NCBI GenBank assembly: GCA_016946835.1
Contig: JACVTC010000026.1
Location: 1,485,001 to 1,549,000 of the forward strand
Origin: Neocallimastix lanati (nom. inval.)
Taxonomy: Eukaryota > Neocallimastigomycota > Neocallimastigomycetes > Neocallimastigales > Neocallimastigaceae
Length of the DNA: 64,000 nt
Direction: 5' to 3'
Shown: piece after piece, positions 1-12,667 of the stretch
Position numbering within the stretch: position 1 is the first letter of the stretch
How the letters are laid out: each line of letters begins with the position of its first letter
Notes under the pieces: model-generated
Seen by the model: only the letters and a program-made list of their open reading frames with translations
What the model was told of the DNA's origin: nothing
Database searches by the model: none
Program-made: the position numbers and the translations under genes

Positions 1-1176
1 TTATTATTATTATTTATAGCTATTATTACTATTATTGAAATTAAATATTTTTTAATATTTAATATTTATTGTTATTATAATTATTTGTTATTTGAAATTA
101 AATATTTAAATATAAGTATTTAATATTGTAATAAATATATCTATTAACATAAAGTAACTTTTACAATTTTATAAAAATTACAATATTTTCTATTATATTA
201 TATAAAATTTTATAATACTATAAATAATATATGTAAAATTAAATGGTAATAATAAATATTAACATCTATAATTTAATATTAAGATTTACTTATGGAAAAA
301 GATATATATTCCTTTTTTTTGGCTTTTGCTTTCTTATTCCATTATTTTGTTTTATTACTATAATTTACATTTTTACTCTTATATATTTAAATCATTTATT
401 ATGATTGTTATTTATTATTTAATATTTATTATTAAATTATTTATTATTTGTTATTTATTATTTGTTATTTATTATTTACTATTTATTTATTTATTATTTA
501 TTATTTATTATTTATTATTTATTATTTGTTATTTGTTATTTATTATAAATCATTTATTAGTTATGTATTATATCCATATACATATTATAAACATATTTTA
601 TACATATATAAATAAAAAATATACCATATTAATTATGTATTATTTGTTTTGTACCACATTTAAATATTAAAATTTCTACATTATTTAATAAGAACAATTG
701 AACATTTTCCTAATTTCTTATTTCAATACATTTTGTAATAGATTTTTTAATATTGTTATTAATTACATTGATTAAAGGATGAAGTTAATTACAATAGTTT
801 TTAAAATTATTTAGATTAGTTGAAATTATTCACCAATAAAATCAAAAGATAAACAAACATATAATTTTAATTACGTTATATTACATCAAAAAGAAGTGTA
901 CATTTTGTTATCACTGAAATCTCCATAGGTACAAATGAAACTTTAAAAATAATCAAAGTAAAAATTGTAAAAATTAGGAATAAAAGAAAAATTGAAAAGA
1001 GTAATAATTATAATTATATGAATAAAACATATATATATAAAATACCACATTATTATTATAACAATTTATTTAGAGTAGTTATGTTAATTCTTTAAAATAT
1101 TTAACATATAATATATATATAATATATATATACGTTTTTGTTTAAAAAAAAATATACAATATTTTCCATCATTATT

Positions 1177-1220
1177 ACTTTATAGTATTTCATGATACTA
1201 ACTATAAAATACTATAAAGT
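1177..1220. repeat. Short perfect inverted repeat
   Basis: Arms ACTTTATAGTATTT (1177-1190) and AAATACTATAAAGT (1207-1220) are exact reverse complements around a 16-nt spacer. It may be a hairpin or the relic of a small foldback element. No gene lies close by. Confidence 0.6.
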
Positions 1221-2280
1221 ATTATATAATCCTAATTTACCTTTTGTTTTATAAAATCTTACCATTATATATAATATATATAAGAATATTAATAATGGAA
1301 TGTATATTTATATTTATTATTATTTATTATTAATATTTAACTAATGGAAAATTTTTATTTCATCGATTATTATTATTACATTATTTAATTAATAAATCGT
1401 AGAAACGCCATAAATATGATAAGATATTTATTTGGTATGTAAATTTTAATTTATTTATAAATTTATATTATATAAAAAGACAAAAATAAAAATAAAAAAA
1501 TTAAATTAAAATATAAAATATATATAGGTTAAATAGTTAAAGGTAAAATAAAAATTAGATTTTATGATATTGAACGAATTCAATATTAAAATATTTAAAA
1601 AAAAATTTTTTTATATATATATTTTTTTCTTATGTTTTTTTTTTTTTTTTTTTTTTTTGGGGGATGAAATTACTTTATAAAAATTATATATATAATTTAA
1701 TAACAGTAATAGGTATAGTTAAGCCATCATTTTTAATTGTTTTTATTTTATCATGACGTTTATAATTTAAATTATATAAATAAAATATATGAACATACAA
1801 TAAGTAATTAAATAGATATATCTTTAAAAATTAAAAAATATTTGAAACGAAAAAATAATAATAAAAATTAAAATTTTTAAATTTTTAAAATATATAACAT
1901 AATTAAAAAATAATCAAAAAAAAAAAAAATAATAATAATAATTAAAAAATTAATAATTAAACATAAAAAAATTATATATTTATATATTTATATATATATA
2001 AATATTATATATTTATATTTAAATATTTCAAAAAAAAAAATAATAATAGAAAAAATAAAATCATTAAAAAATTAAGAACTATTAAAATTATAAATAAATA
2101 TTAAAATGGCATCCAACAATCGATGATTTTATTATTATATTTATTTAATATTATTATTTAAAAAGATAATTATAAATTATTAAATTATAAAAAGCGAAAA
2201 AAACTGCAAAACATAATTATATTATTAAAGCATGAATTATTCTTTCACAAACAGTAAAAATACAATTAATTATTATTAAT

Positions 2281-2356
2281 AATTATGTTTTTTTTAATTG
2301 TTGATTATTATTAATTTTGGTTAGGATAATAATCAACAATTAAAAAAACATTATTA
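2281..2356. repeat. Long near-perfect inverted repeat
   Basis: The left arm (about 2281-2311) and right arm (about 2326-2356) share TTTAATTGTTGATTATTAT and its complement almost exactly across about 30 bp. They differ by a T-run length and one or two bases and enclose a short non-palindromic loop. It would extrude as a strong hairpin. No transposon terminus was recognised. Confidence 0.7.
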
Positions 2357-2868
2357 CCTAATTTATTGTTCATTCATTCATGTTAATTTATTTATTTATT
2401 TATTTATTTTTATTCATATATATATATTTTTTAAAAATAATTTTTATTAATCATGATATTTAATAATATTAATGATCTTTATATATATTTATGTTTTTAT
2501 TTTATTTATTATTTATTAATATTATTTATTATTATTTATTACTATTTATTTATTTATTTATTTATTAAATATCACAATTAACCTATTTCAGAAATGACTT
2601 AACTGATTTAACAAAAATTATATAGAACTTAATTAAAATGCTAAACTATCAATAATATTTATTTTTAATTTAAAATTAAACTTTTAAAACAATTACACAA
2701 ATAAATTGGTTAAAATGAACTCCATATATATTATTATACTCTTATAATATATGATAATAAATCAATCATTATATAATACTAAATTTTTATTATTCGCTTA
2801 AAATATATTTTTCCTAATAACCCTTAAAACTTTTTTACATAATAATAATAATAATTAATAATAATGGA

Positions 2869-3352
2869 TGTAGTGCATTTCGGAACGTGGCTTTATATGC
2901 AACGTACTTTAATAAACTGTAGTTTAAATTATTTTTGATAAATAATAATTTTTTTATAAATAATAAAATAATGAAATAATTTAAAAATAATGAAATAATA
3001 TTTAATAATATTTAATTTTAAAAAAATATTTAAATACTTTTTGTTAAAAGATTTTTTTAAATATTATTTCATTTTAAAGATATATTTTAAAATAATAAAA
3101 AAATAATATTTAAAAAAATATTTTAATACTTTATGATATTTAATAATATTGAATTTATTTATAAATAATGTGATAATGAGAAAATCTTTTTTATATTTAA
3201 AATTAAAAAAAAAAAAAAAAATTAACTCATATTTATTTCTATTGTTATTTATCTATATATAATTATTTAAAAAAGAAAAAATGTGGGGCGTTTAATTACG
3301 AATTTAATTTTTATTTATAAGCCACTTTTTGAAATGCAACACTCTCATTTAA
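2869..3352. mobile_element. MITE-like element with MULE-type ends
   Basis: The left end carries GTGCATTTCGGAACGTGG followed by CTTTATATGC. The right end, read on the opposite strand, carries GTTGCATTTCAAAAAGTGG followed by CTTATAAAT. These are imperfect inverted termini about 480 bp apart around A/T-only DNA with no open frame. The GCATTTC...GTGGCTT core resembles the termini of the two MULEs further on, so this is probably a non-autonomous relative. Exact ends and a target duplication could not be fixed. Confidence 0.5.
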
Positions 3353-3440
3353 ATCCTTTGCTTTTATTTTAACCTAATTAAAATATAAGAATTAATTAAA
3401 TTGCACGTGCAAAAAAAAAAATAAACTTTTAATAACTTTT

Positions 3441-3667
3441 TGTTAAGGTGTCAATATAAAATGTGATGACAAAAAATGTATTATTACATAATTAAAATTT
3501 ATTAATTATTTATTTATATTAATTCAGTAAAATTTTTAAAAAACTCCAAATATTAATTTTATAAAACAGTTTTCCTTTTTATATTTTTCATATAAGTTAT
3601 TACATAACCATACATTATAAATATTTATAATACTTTAATGTTCAAAATTTAAATATTAACTTTGACA
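3441..3667 (-). repeat. 3' LTR of the copia fossil
   Basis: It has TG...CA ends (TGTTAAGG...TTTGACA on the plus strand) and shares long blocks with 10554-10808, for example AAAAAACTCCAAATATTAAT and the following TTTTCCTTTTTATATTTTT. The internal edge is marked by the polypurine tract on the minus strand. Confidence 0.8.
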
Positions 3668-5439
3668 TTCCCCTACATTAAGTATTAAATAATATTTTTA
3701 TTATTATATACAATATTTTTATTATTATTATTATTATTATTTACTATTAAGAATAATTATTCTTTAAAAATTAAATTTGGGAATTTTATCATTTGTACTC
3801 TTGAAATACTTTTAGAGTTAATGGATTAGCTAACATATTGTTAACATTGATGTATTCTAATTCAATTTCATTTTTCATAATCTTTTCTTGAATAAATTTA
3901 TATCTTATATCTATATCTTTACATCTTCCTTTATAATTTGTATCTTGAGCTATTGCAATATATGCTTTGTTATCTATCATAATTTTAAATTTTATATCTT
4001 GAATAAAAATTTCTTTAAATAAATTTTTAAACCATGAAGCTTGTTTTAGTACATTCAGAAAGACTAACAAAGTCAGCTTCATCAGTAGATAATGTTAACG
4101 TTTTTCTGCAGTTAAGATTTTCATGAGATGGGTCAATTACCAAGTAAGAATATGTATCTACTTGTTAATCTTCTTGTTTTTTCATCATTAGAAACATCAG
4201 AATTATGGATTTATCTTATGTACAGTTCAAATATTGTAAAATGTTCATTAAATTTTTATAATCAGCTTCAGTTGGATTTTTGAAGATTCTTGAAGCTTCG
4301 TTTTACAACAAACATTATATCAAGTCTTGACTTTATTGCAATATATAATAATGTTCCTAATAATGATTTATATTTCTTTTGTATTTATTAAGTCTGAATT
4401 ATTTTTTTCATATTCTGTAATTTTCTTGTATGGTGTTTTGAGTTGCTTTGCTTTATTCCTGTTATATTTTTTAATTATTTTATTAATATAATCATTTTGG
4501 TATATTTTAAAACCATCACATGTTTTATAAATGCTTATTCCTATTATTTTAGTTGCATCAGAACCTTTAGAAGTTTTATATTTCTCTTTTAATTTGGTTA
4601 TAGTATAGTCAATTTCATTTTTAATTCCTGTTATTAAAATATCATCTTCATACAATGTTAGTATATATATTAATTTATTATTTATATATTATCCAAAAAG
4701 ACATTTATCAGTTTTTGTATTTTTTTAAATCCTATAATTACTAAATATTGTGATATTTCGTTTGTTTTAAACCACAAAGAACTTTCATAGATAACCAAAA
4801 TTTATTTTTATTAAAATTTTTATCGTCATATGGAATTTTTGTATAAAGTATCTTCTTCCAAATCAGCATTAAAGTAAGCAGCTTTTATGTTCAATTGTTT
4901 TAATTTTAAGTCATATTTTGATACGATGGCAATTGTAAGCCTTAAATTCTCTACTTGGATTGTTGGAGAATATGTTTCTATAAAATTTTCTCCTTCAACT
5001 TGCTGACATTCAAGTGCCACTGGTCTTGCTTTTTTTCTTTTTATCATCTTTTTCAGCAAAGACCCATATAGTGCCTATTATATTCGCATCATTAGGTATA
5101 TTCTCTACTACTTCCATTACATTATTATCATACATATTTGTTAATTCATTTATAGCAATTTTCTATTCCTCACTTTCAGATGAATTAATTGCTTGTTGGT
5201 AAGTGGTTGGTTGGGAATGTTTGTTTTAATATTTAAAATTTTAAATCTTTTATTATTAGATTTCAATATTTCTTTTCTGAAAATTAAATTTTCTTCATCT
5301 GAATCGAATGGGTTATTACTATGAGATCTTTTCTTGTTTAAATATTTAAGTTTTCTTTCGTTTAAAAATTCATTATCAGATTTTCTTGAATATTCATTTT
5401 CTTCCTTAAATGATTGATTTATAATTTTTGTTTCAGTAT

Positions 5440-5720
5440 TATTATTAATATTTTTATTATTATTATCATTGATATTATTATTATTATTATCATTGATATT
5501 ATTATTATTATTATCATTGATATTATTATTATTATTATCATTGATATTATTATTATTATTATCATTGATATTATTATTATTATTATCATTGATATTATTA
5601 TTATTATCATTGATATTATTATTATTATCATTGATTTTATTATTATTATCATTGATTTTATTATTATTATCATTGATATTATTATTATTATCATTGATTT
5701 TATTATTATTATTATTATAA
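5440..5720 (-). repeat. ATT/ATC minisatellite inside the copia pol
   Basis: About 12 tandem units of (ATT)n plus ATCATTG, unit length 18-21 bp. On the minus strand it reads as an Asn-rich repeat with a regular Ile-Asn-Asp beat, in the linker between integrase and reverse transcriptase. Open frames in other phases (poly-Ile, poly-Leu) are artefacts of the repeat. Confidence 0.85.
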
Positions 5721-6350
5721 TTAGTAGTAAGAGTATATGAAGGATTCTTTAATTGTTAATGAATGTTATTACTATTAATATCACTATTACTTTCCACCTC
5801 AATTATAGAGTTCTTGAAATTGATAATAGTGTTAATATGGTTATCATAAAAGAAATGGGTATTAATAATACCAGGCGTATCCTCCATAAAATACACATCG
5901 CTTTGATGTGACAATAGAATTAGTGGAGGTATCAAGAATTCTCTATCCAAGAGAGTCAAAAAGCATAGCCTAAGAATATACCAGGTTTAGTATTGTTATC
6001 GAACTTTCTTTGATATATATAATTATTATAGGAAAAGGCTTAGGTTTTACATACAAAAACCATAAGATGAGAAATATCTATAGCTTTATTGAAAAATAAT
6101 TCATTAGGAATTTTATTATTAATACTTTAATGTGAGTTTAAATTATAAAGATAAACAGAACAAAGTATAGCAGAATCCCAGAATTTAGAAGGGAATTTAG
6201 CTGAGTTAAGTAAAGTAGAAACGTAACAATTACGAATTTGGTTCAACCGTTTCAGCACGATCATTTTGTTGAGAATTACCAGGAACGGAGTGAATAAAAT
6301 TTATACCATTATCATTTAGGTGATTTGTAAAAGGTTTATTAATATATTAT

Positions 6351-6920
6351 TGTAAAAGTAATGTAAATGCATTAAATTATGCAAAATATATTAATTTATG
6401 TAATGAATTGATTTTTTTATGCAAATTAATAATAAATCTATATTCTTATGATCTGTAAATTTAGAAATACAAGATCAATTTCTAAATAACTTAAAATTTA
6501 GTAATAAAATATTTTAATAATTTTAGTTTAGTTTAATTTTAATTATTTTAATAATCATAAAATTAAATAGTAAATATATAATTAATAGTATTAATAATAA
6601 AATAATAATAAATAAATAATAAGCATTTTATTCAATTTGAGTCGAAATAAATTGAATAAAAAGCTTATTGAATTAGTTTTAGTTATTTCATATCTTTATT
6701 TAACTTTAGATTAGTTTTTGTTTATTATATATTGAATATATGTTTAAATAAATAGGAATAGTATATTATAATATAATTAAGAAAAAATATAAATACATGA
6801 AAAATTATTTTATATTTAAAAAAATGTAATTGTTTTTAACTATTCTACAGTTAATAACTAATAAAAGAATTTATAATAAAGATATTGTCAAGTTTTTTAT
6901 TTAGAAAAACAGATTATAAC

Positions 6921-6959
<39 letters not shown>

Positions 6960-7780
6960 ACTAAACAAAAAATTCATTTTCGTAAAAAATATCTTTTTAT
7001 TATAAATATTTTATTGAATTATTATATTATTAACTATATAATAGTCAATGACTAATACATCGATTTAAATAATGAAATTTACATGTATTTATATTTTTTC
7101 ATGATTACATTATAATATATCATTCCTATCTAATTTACATATATTACTATTTATTTATTAACAAAATATTTATTAATAATTTTATTAAATAATAATTAAC
7201 TAAGCAATAATTAATTCAATAAACTTTCAACTTATTTACAATAATAATTAAATTCAATAAGAACTCATTTATTATATATAAATATTATTAATATTAATGT
7301 CTATATATTTATAATTCAAAACTATTTTTATAAACTATTTAAACTAATTTTAACTATTTAAAACTAATCCGAAATTAATTTTAAAGTATTTTAAACTAAA
7401 TAAACTGAATTAACTTAGTTAAACAAAATAACTAAATTAAATAAACTAAACTAAATTAACTAACTTAAATAAATTATTTAAATTAAATTTATTATCCACA
7501 ATTATTTACATCATAAATTTTTCCTTTTGAAATGTTTACATAAATTTATAATTAATTTTCATATATGAAAATCATAAATTTTTGTAATTTTATTACATTA
7601 ATTATTATATAATTAATTATTAAAGATTTTATTAAATCTTTGCAGTTATATTAATAAAAAAAGAAATTTTATAATAAAACGAATTTTAATTGTGTATTGT
7701 GTATTATTATTAATAGTATTGTGCATTATTATTAATAGTGTTTAACTTAATTGTAATCTGTTCCATGAAAACATTTTACA
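6351..7780. mobile_element. LTR-A solo LTR carrying a second, inverted LTR-A
   Basis: The outer copy begins TGTAAAAG at 6351 and ends ACATTTTACA at 7780, flanked by ATTAT / ATTCT (4 of 5 match). At 6886-7644 a second copy of the same family lies in the opposite orientation, with near-duplicate flanks GATAT / GTTAT. The outer copy's unique parts (about 535 + 136 bp) add up to about one LTR length. No internal retroelement sequence is present. The whole sits inside the copia integrase, and about 45 bp of copia sequence is repeated on both sides of it. Confidence 0.75.
6886..7644. mobile_element. LTR-A, nested inner copy
   Basis: Starts TGTCAAG and ends TTTGCA, about 759 bp, opposite in orientation to the surrounding copy. 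It shares the family core ACTAATACATCGATTTAAAT and TAATTATTAAAGATTTTATT with 11653-12407. It contains an A tract of about 35 (about 6924-6958). Confidence 0.7.
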
Positions 7781-8431
7781 ATTCTGTACTATTATCATCT
7801 AGGTAATTTGTAAGAGGTTTATTAATATACTCTGTACCATTATCATCATATTTAAAATAAAAAAGTAATAGTATTATATGAAGTAGTATTGGAAATAAAT
7901 ACTTTTTGAAATTTAATAAAAATATTGAAAATATCAGATTTATGTATGATAAGATAAACCCAAATTTTTTCTAGAAAATCATCGAGAAAAGTAAAACAAT
8001 AATTGAAATCATTATAAGATGCTTCCAGTTTACTAACGACATCGGAATGAACTAATTCTTTAGGTTTTAGTGGCATTATTAGGAGAGGAATATAAAATTT
8101 TTCTTTTTAATTTTGTGATTTTTGCATTGGCGGCAGTTTTTTGTCACTATGATTTTTAGTATCCTTAATAACAACATCTTTAATATAATTATTATTTTTA
8201 CTAATGACCTAAATGAGCATGCCATAAATTAGTGTCTATGTTGTATACAAATTTTTTTTTGGTAACTATATTATTTGTAGGTCCTGTATTAAAAGTGAAT
8301 AAATTTTCATTGTTTACAAAGATATCTACAATTAGATTATTATTTTCGAATATTTGTAAACGATCTTTGTTATTTACGTATTTCATAATTATAGTACTTT
8401 CATTTTTTTGAGAATTGAATGAGTGGATATT

Positions 8432-8475
<44 letters not shown>

Positions 8476-8640
8476 TATTTGACCCAAAATAAACATGATA
8501 GTACAAAATCGTTATTTTTAAATGTTCCATTGAAAGTACCTACTTTTTCAACTTTATCTAAATTACCATTTGGATAAATAATATTTTTATTATTTACTAT
8601 TATTTACATTATTTAGATTATCTAGATTGTTTATGTTATT

Positions 8641-9562
8641 TGTAATGAATCCGTCAATTAAAACAAATTATAATAATAAAAAACACTTTACAATTTAAAC
8701 AAATAAGTAAATTCTTTTATTATTAAATTCTTTTTATTAATTATAAATTTCTTTTATGTTATTAACTGTAAAATAGTTAGTAACTAATACATCGATTTAA
8801 TTGAGAAAAAATTACATGTATTTATATTTTTTCTTATTACATTATTAATATATGATGTTATTTAATAATATATATAAAACTATTTATAAATCTTTTGTTT
8901 ATAAAAACAAAAGATTTTTTTTTTAATTAATAATTTTTATTATTTATTAATTTACTAAAACTAAAATTAATTTTTTAAACTCTTTATTTTATTTATTATT
9001 TTAATACATATAATAATTTTAATTATATATTTAATATTGAAAAACTATTTTTATAAATATTAACTATTTAAAATTATTCCTAAATTAATATTTAACTATT
9101 TAAAACTAAACTAAGTTAACTAAACTAATTAAAAAATAATTAATAAATTTTATTTCAATAAATTTTATATTAAAAAATAATTCATATATATTAAATAAAT
9201 TAATTGTACGAAAAATTAAGCTATTTAATGTGCTTATTTATTATTTATTTATTATTCTTTTATTATTAATACTATTAATTATATATTCACTATTTAATTT
9301 TATGATTATTAAACTAACTAAAATTAAACTAAACTAAAATGATTAAAATATTTTATTATAAAATTTTTTAAGTTATATTTAGAAATTAATCATATATTTC
9401 TAAATTTACTGGTAAAAAATATAAATTTATTATTAATTTGTATAAATCAATTCATTACATAAATTAATATATTTTACATAATTTAATGTATTTACATTAC
9501 TTTGTAAATGTGAATTACATTAAATAATTTAATGTATTAAAAATATTGATCATATCTTTACA
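8641..9562. mobile_element. LTR-A solo LTR (922 bp)
   Basis: Begins TGTAATGAATCCGTCAATTA at 8641, identical at that end to the copy at 59763, and ends CATATCTTTACA at 9562, the reverse complement of the start of the copy at 14520. It interrupts the copia fossil between its gag and GAG-pre-integrase parts. No matching 5-bp target duplication was seen, so a recombined copy is possible. Confidence 0.75.
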
Positions 9563-10553
9563 CATATAGGACAATCATAATCATTATGAATTCTAATATT
9601 AAAATTCTTATTATAATTTTTATTTTCATTCCTTTTGTTTCCATTTATATTATTGATATTTAAATCATTATTGACTGTAGTTTTAAATCTTAAAATTTCG
9701 GCCTTTTCAAAAAAAAAAAAAATTGTGCCTTTTGTTTAATTCTCTTTTAATATCATCAAACTTTTCGTATCCATAAATTGGTGGTGAATTAATACCAATT
9801 TTATCTAAATCATTTACTGCATATAAAAGTTTTATCTCTTCATCAAAAGGTATTCTTTTTAATTTATTACATTCATTTTTATATTGTTCAAAGAGATTAT
9901 TTAAGCCATTAACACGTTGAATATAATTATTGTTAATTAACTTTAAAGTTAATAATTTCATATTTTAGAATATTTAGAAGTGCTTGGCCAGATTGATAGT
10001 AACGGTTTTTTTTTTTAAATATTTCAATCAGGCCATAAGCAGTCTTATATCCTCGTAAATATTCCTGATTCGATTTTTCTAATCTGTTTATAATAATGGA
10101 TTGAACAGCATTGTCTGATTTTATTTGAATTCTGTTCATCATCGAATATTGAATTTCATTTTCAATAATAGTATCTAAATCATTGACAACTAGATGTCTT
10201 TTAATGGCTTATACCAATCTAAAAAAAAATGCCTTTATTTTATTTGAAATCTTTAATTTCAAAAAAAAAGGTTTTTGTTACATTTCCACAATGACGATCT
10301 TTTTATCATTAGATTCATCATCTTCATCTTCATAAGAAGAGATCAATTTATTGTCCTTATTATCAGTTGGAGTCGATGAAATCGAACTTTCTTCAATATG
10401 ATTATTATCATTATTACTTTTTCTTTTAGCCATTCTTTGAAACATTAATGAAAAAAAAATAATTAATTATATTTTAAAATAATTAATATCATTAAAACGT
10501 TTTACTATTAAAAAAATTAATAATTGGTCCCTTGCTAATACAGACTCTTAATC

Positions 10554-10808
10554 CGTTAAGGAATCAATACAAAATATGATGTGTACACTACAAAATATGT
10601 ATTATTACATAACTAAAAATTATTTATTACTTGTTTAAATATATAATTCAATCAAATCTTTAAAAAACTCCAAATATTAATTTTATAAAAATAATTTTCC
10701 TTTTTATATTTTTACATACAAGTTATTACATAACCAAATATTATAAATATTATAAATATTTAAATACTTTATATGAACAAAGTTTAAATATTGTGTTGAA
10801 TTTTAACA
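10554..10808 (-). repeat. 5' LTR of the copia fossil
   Basis: Partner of 3441-3667. The shared blocks (AAAAAACTCCAAATATTAAT, TATTACATAAC) are in the same order. The ends are CGTTAAG...TTTAACA, so the terminal TG has drifted. The length difference (255 versus 227 bp) and many substitutions point to an old insertion. Confidence 0.8.
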
Positions 10809-10854
10809 CTTTTTAATATATTCTAAAACTATTATTTAATCATTTACATTGGAA

Positions 10855-11105
10855 CAAAAAAAAAATAAAATGAAAAATAAAAAATTGAAAAATAAAAAAA
10901 AAATAAAAAATAAAAAATAAAAAAATAAAAAATAAAAAATAAAAAATAAAAAATAAAAAATAAAAAATAAAAAATAAAAAATAAAAAATAAAAAATAAAA
11001 AATAAAAAATAAAAAATAAAAAATAAAAAGTAAAAAGTAAAAAGTAAAAAGTAAAAAATAAAAAAAGTATAAAGAAAAAAGAAAAGAAAAGAAAAGAAAA
11101 GAAAA
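10855..11105. repeat. AAAAAT microsatellite
   Basis: About 20 consecutive AAAAAAT/TAAAAAA-type hexa- to heptamers, grading into AAAAAGT and then AAAAG units. The minus-strand frames across it are Phe/Tyr/Leu monotony and are not genes. Confidence 0.9.
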
Positions 11106-11652
11106 GAAAGAAAAATAATAATTAAAATATATATATACATAAAAAATCAAAAGTGGTCTTTCAAAATAGAATTTATATTATTAATAAAGATTTAATAATT
11201 AATTATGTTTTATTTGATAAAATTTTGATATTATTAAAATATAATACTAATATTTTTATTTTAATTCATTATTTATTATAACATCTAATCTGTTGATATA
11301 TATTTTTTTTCAAATAATTCTATTTACATTTAAAAAAAAAATAAAATTAAACTTAATCCTTGTTCCAATAATTATATTTATAATAACAAGAATTACAGCT
11401 TCACTAAAATACTATTATTTGCTTAAGAGTTTTTTTTATTTTATTATATTTTATTTTATTATTATTTTACACTTTTATAATTACTTTAATTGTTTATTTT
11501 CTTTTTATTAATTTACTTTTTAATTTACTTTTTATACAATTTTTACTACTTATTTTATTTTTATGAAAATTTTACACTCATGTTTAATTAATTACTTTTT
11601 TTGTTAATTTAAAAAAAAAAAAATTAATTAATTAAAGAGTGTATTATAATAA
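11106..11652. other. AT-rich spacer without gene
   Basis: Nothing beyond simple A/T sequence. The small plus-strand frame at 11293-11511 is low-complexity and shows no domain. Confidence 0.6.
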
Positions 11653-12667
11653 TGTAAAGAGTTTGGAAGAAACAGATTACAAATAACAAAATACACAAAA
11701 TATTTTAAAACACGTAATAAAGAAAATCCTTTTTTTTTTTAATAAATAATCTTTTATTAAATTTAAAAATAAATCTCTTCTCGTTATTAACTATTTGATA
11801 GTCAATAACTAATACATCGATTTAAATAATAAATTTTACATGCATTTATATTTTTTCATTAATATATCAAACCTATTTAATATACATATATTACTATTTA
11901 TTTATAAACAAAATATTTATTAATAATTTTATTAAATAATAATTAACTAAAACTAAACAATAATTAATTCAATAAACTTTCAACTTATTTACAATAATAA
12001 TTGAATTCAATAAGAACTCATTTATTATTTATTTATTATTTAAATATTATTAATACTAATGTTTATATATTTACAATTCAAAACTATTTTTATAAACTAT
12101 TTAAACTAATTTTAACTATTTAAAACTATTCCGAAATTAATTTTAAAGTGTTTTAAACTAACTAAACTAAATTAACTAACTTAAATAAAATAACTAAATT
12201 AAATAAACTAAATTAACTAACTTATTTAAATAATTTTGGATAATAAATTTAATCTAAATAATTTATTTAATAATTTATCCTTCATGAAAAGTTTACATAA
12301 ATTTATAATTAATTTTCATATACGTAAATCATAAATTTATGTAATTTTATTACATTAATTAATTATTACATAATTAATTATTAAAGATTTTATTATTAAT
12401 CTTTACATAAATAGTAATATATGTACATTAATAGGTTTAATATATCAAATTGTAATCATGAAAAAATATAAATACATGTAAAATTTATTATTTAAATCGA
12501 TGTATTAGTTATTGACTAACAACTAGTTAATAACAATAAGTGATTTGCTTTTTTTTTAATTAATAAAGATTATTTTATTTAAAAAAACAAATTTTTATTG
12601 CGTGTTCTTTTAATTTTAGTGTTAAGATTTTGTTATTTGTAATCTGTTTCCTTTAGAACACTTTACA
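11653..12667. mobile_element. LTR-A copy joined to an inverted partial LTR-A (foldback)
   Basis: 11653-12407 is a full-length LTR-A (TGTAAAGAG...CTTTACA). It is followed at once by 12408-12667, the terminal third of another copy in opposite orientation ending CACTTTACA. The two outer ends therefore mirror each other over about 200 bp: AACAGATTACAAATAACAAA near 11668 and its complement near 12630. Flanking 5-mers do not match. It borders the Ty3-like remnant at 12668. Confidence 0.75.

Larger units (their letters stand above)
1..2868. other. AT-rich gene-free stretch
   Basis: No protein-coding gene is supported here. The DNA is almost pure A/T with TTATT-type simple repeats (about 410-560), a T homopolymer (about 1634-1658) and two clear inverted repeats (1177-1220 and 2281-2356, listed separately). 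The longest open frame (326-670) translates a TTA/TAT simple repeat into Tyr/Ile/Leu/Phe monotony and is not credible. Confidence 0.7.
3441..10808 (-). mobile_element. Ty1/copia LTR retrotransposon fossil, LTR to LTR
   Basis: A complete but badly broken copia element on the minus strand. LTRs lie at 3441-3667 and 10554-10808. Parts in element order: gag N-terminus (start near 10435) and UBN2-like gag (about 9700-10150), a relic of a CCHC zinc knuckle (about 9560-9620), GAG-pre-integrase (8201-8530, LWHAxLGH motif), integrase core (about 7850-8080 and 6000-6350), an Asn/Asp-rich linker, reverse transcriptase (about 4370-5060, YxDDI-type motif) and RNase H (3789-4082). A G-rich polypurine tract abuts the 3' LTR at 3668. 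Two LTRs of another family sit inside (6351-7780 and 8641-9562). Well over ten breaks and clear divergence between its LTRs make it old and inactive. Confidence 0.9.

Noticed and set aside
326-670. 114-codon open frame, hydrophobic
   Set aside because: It translates a TTATT simple repeat; Tyr/Ile/Leu monotony, no domain and no neighbouring exon.
5440-5720. Possible CRISPR-like array
   Set aside because: Units are contiguous low-complexity repeats without unique spacers, in a eukaryotic retroelement.
5414-5740. Poly-Ile and poly-Leu frames on both strands
   Set aside because: Artefacts of the ATT/ATC minisatellite inside the copia fossil.
10836-11150. Two overlapping Phe/Tyr/Leu frames on the minus strand resembling a membrane protein
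   Set aside because: They are generated by the AAAAAT microsatellite.
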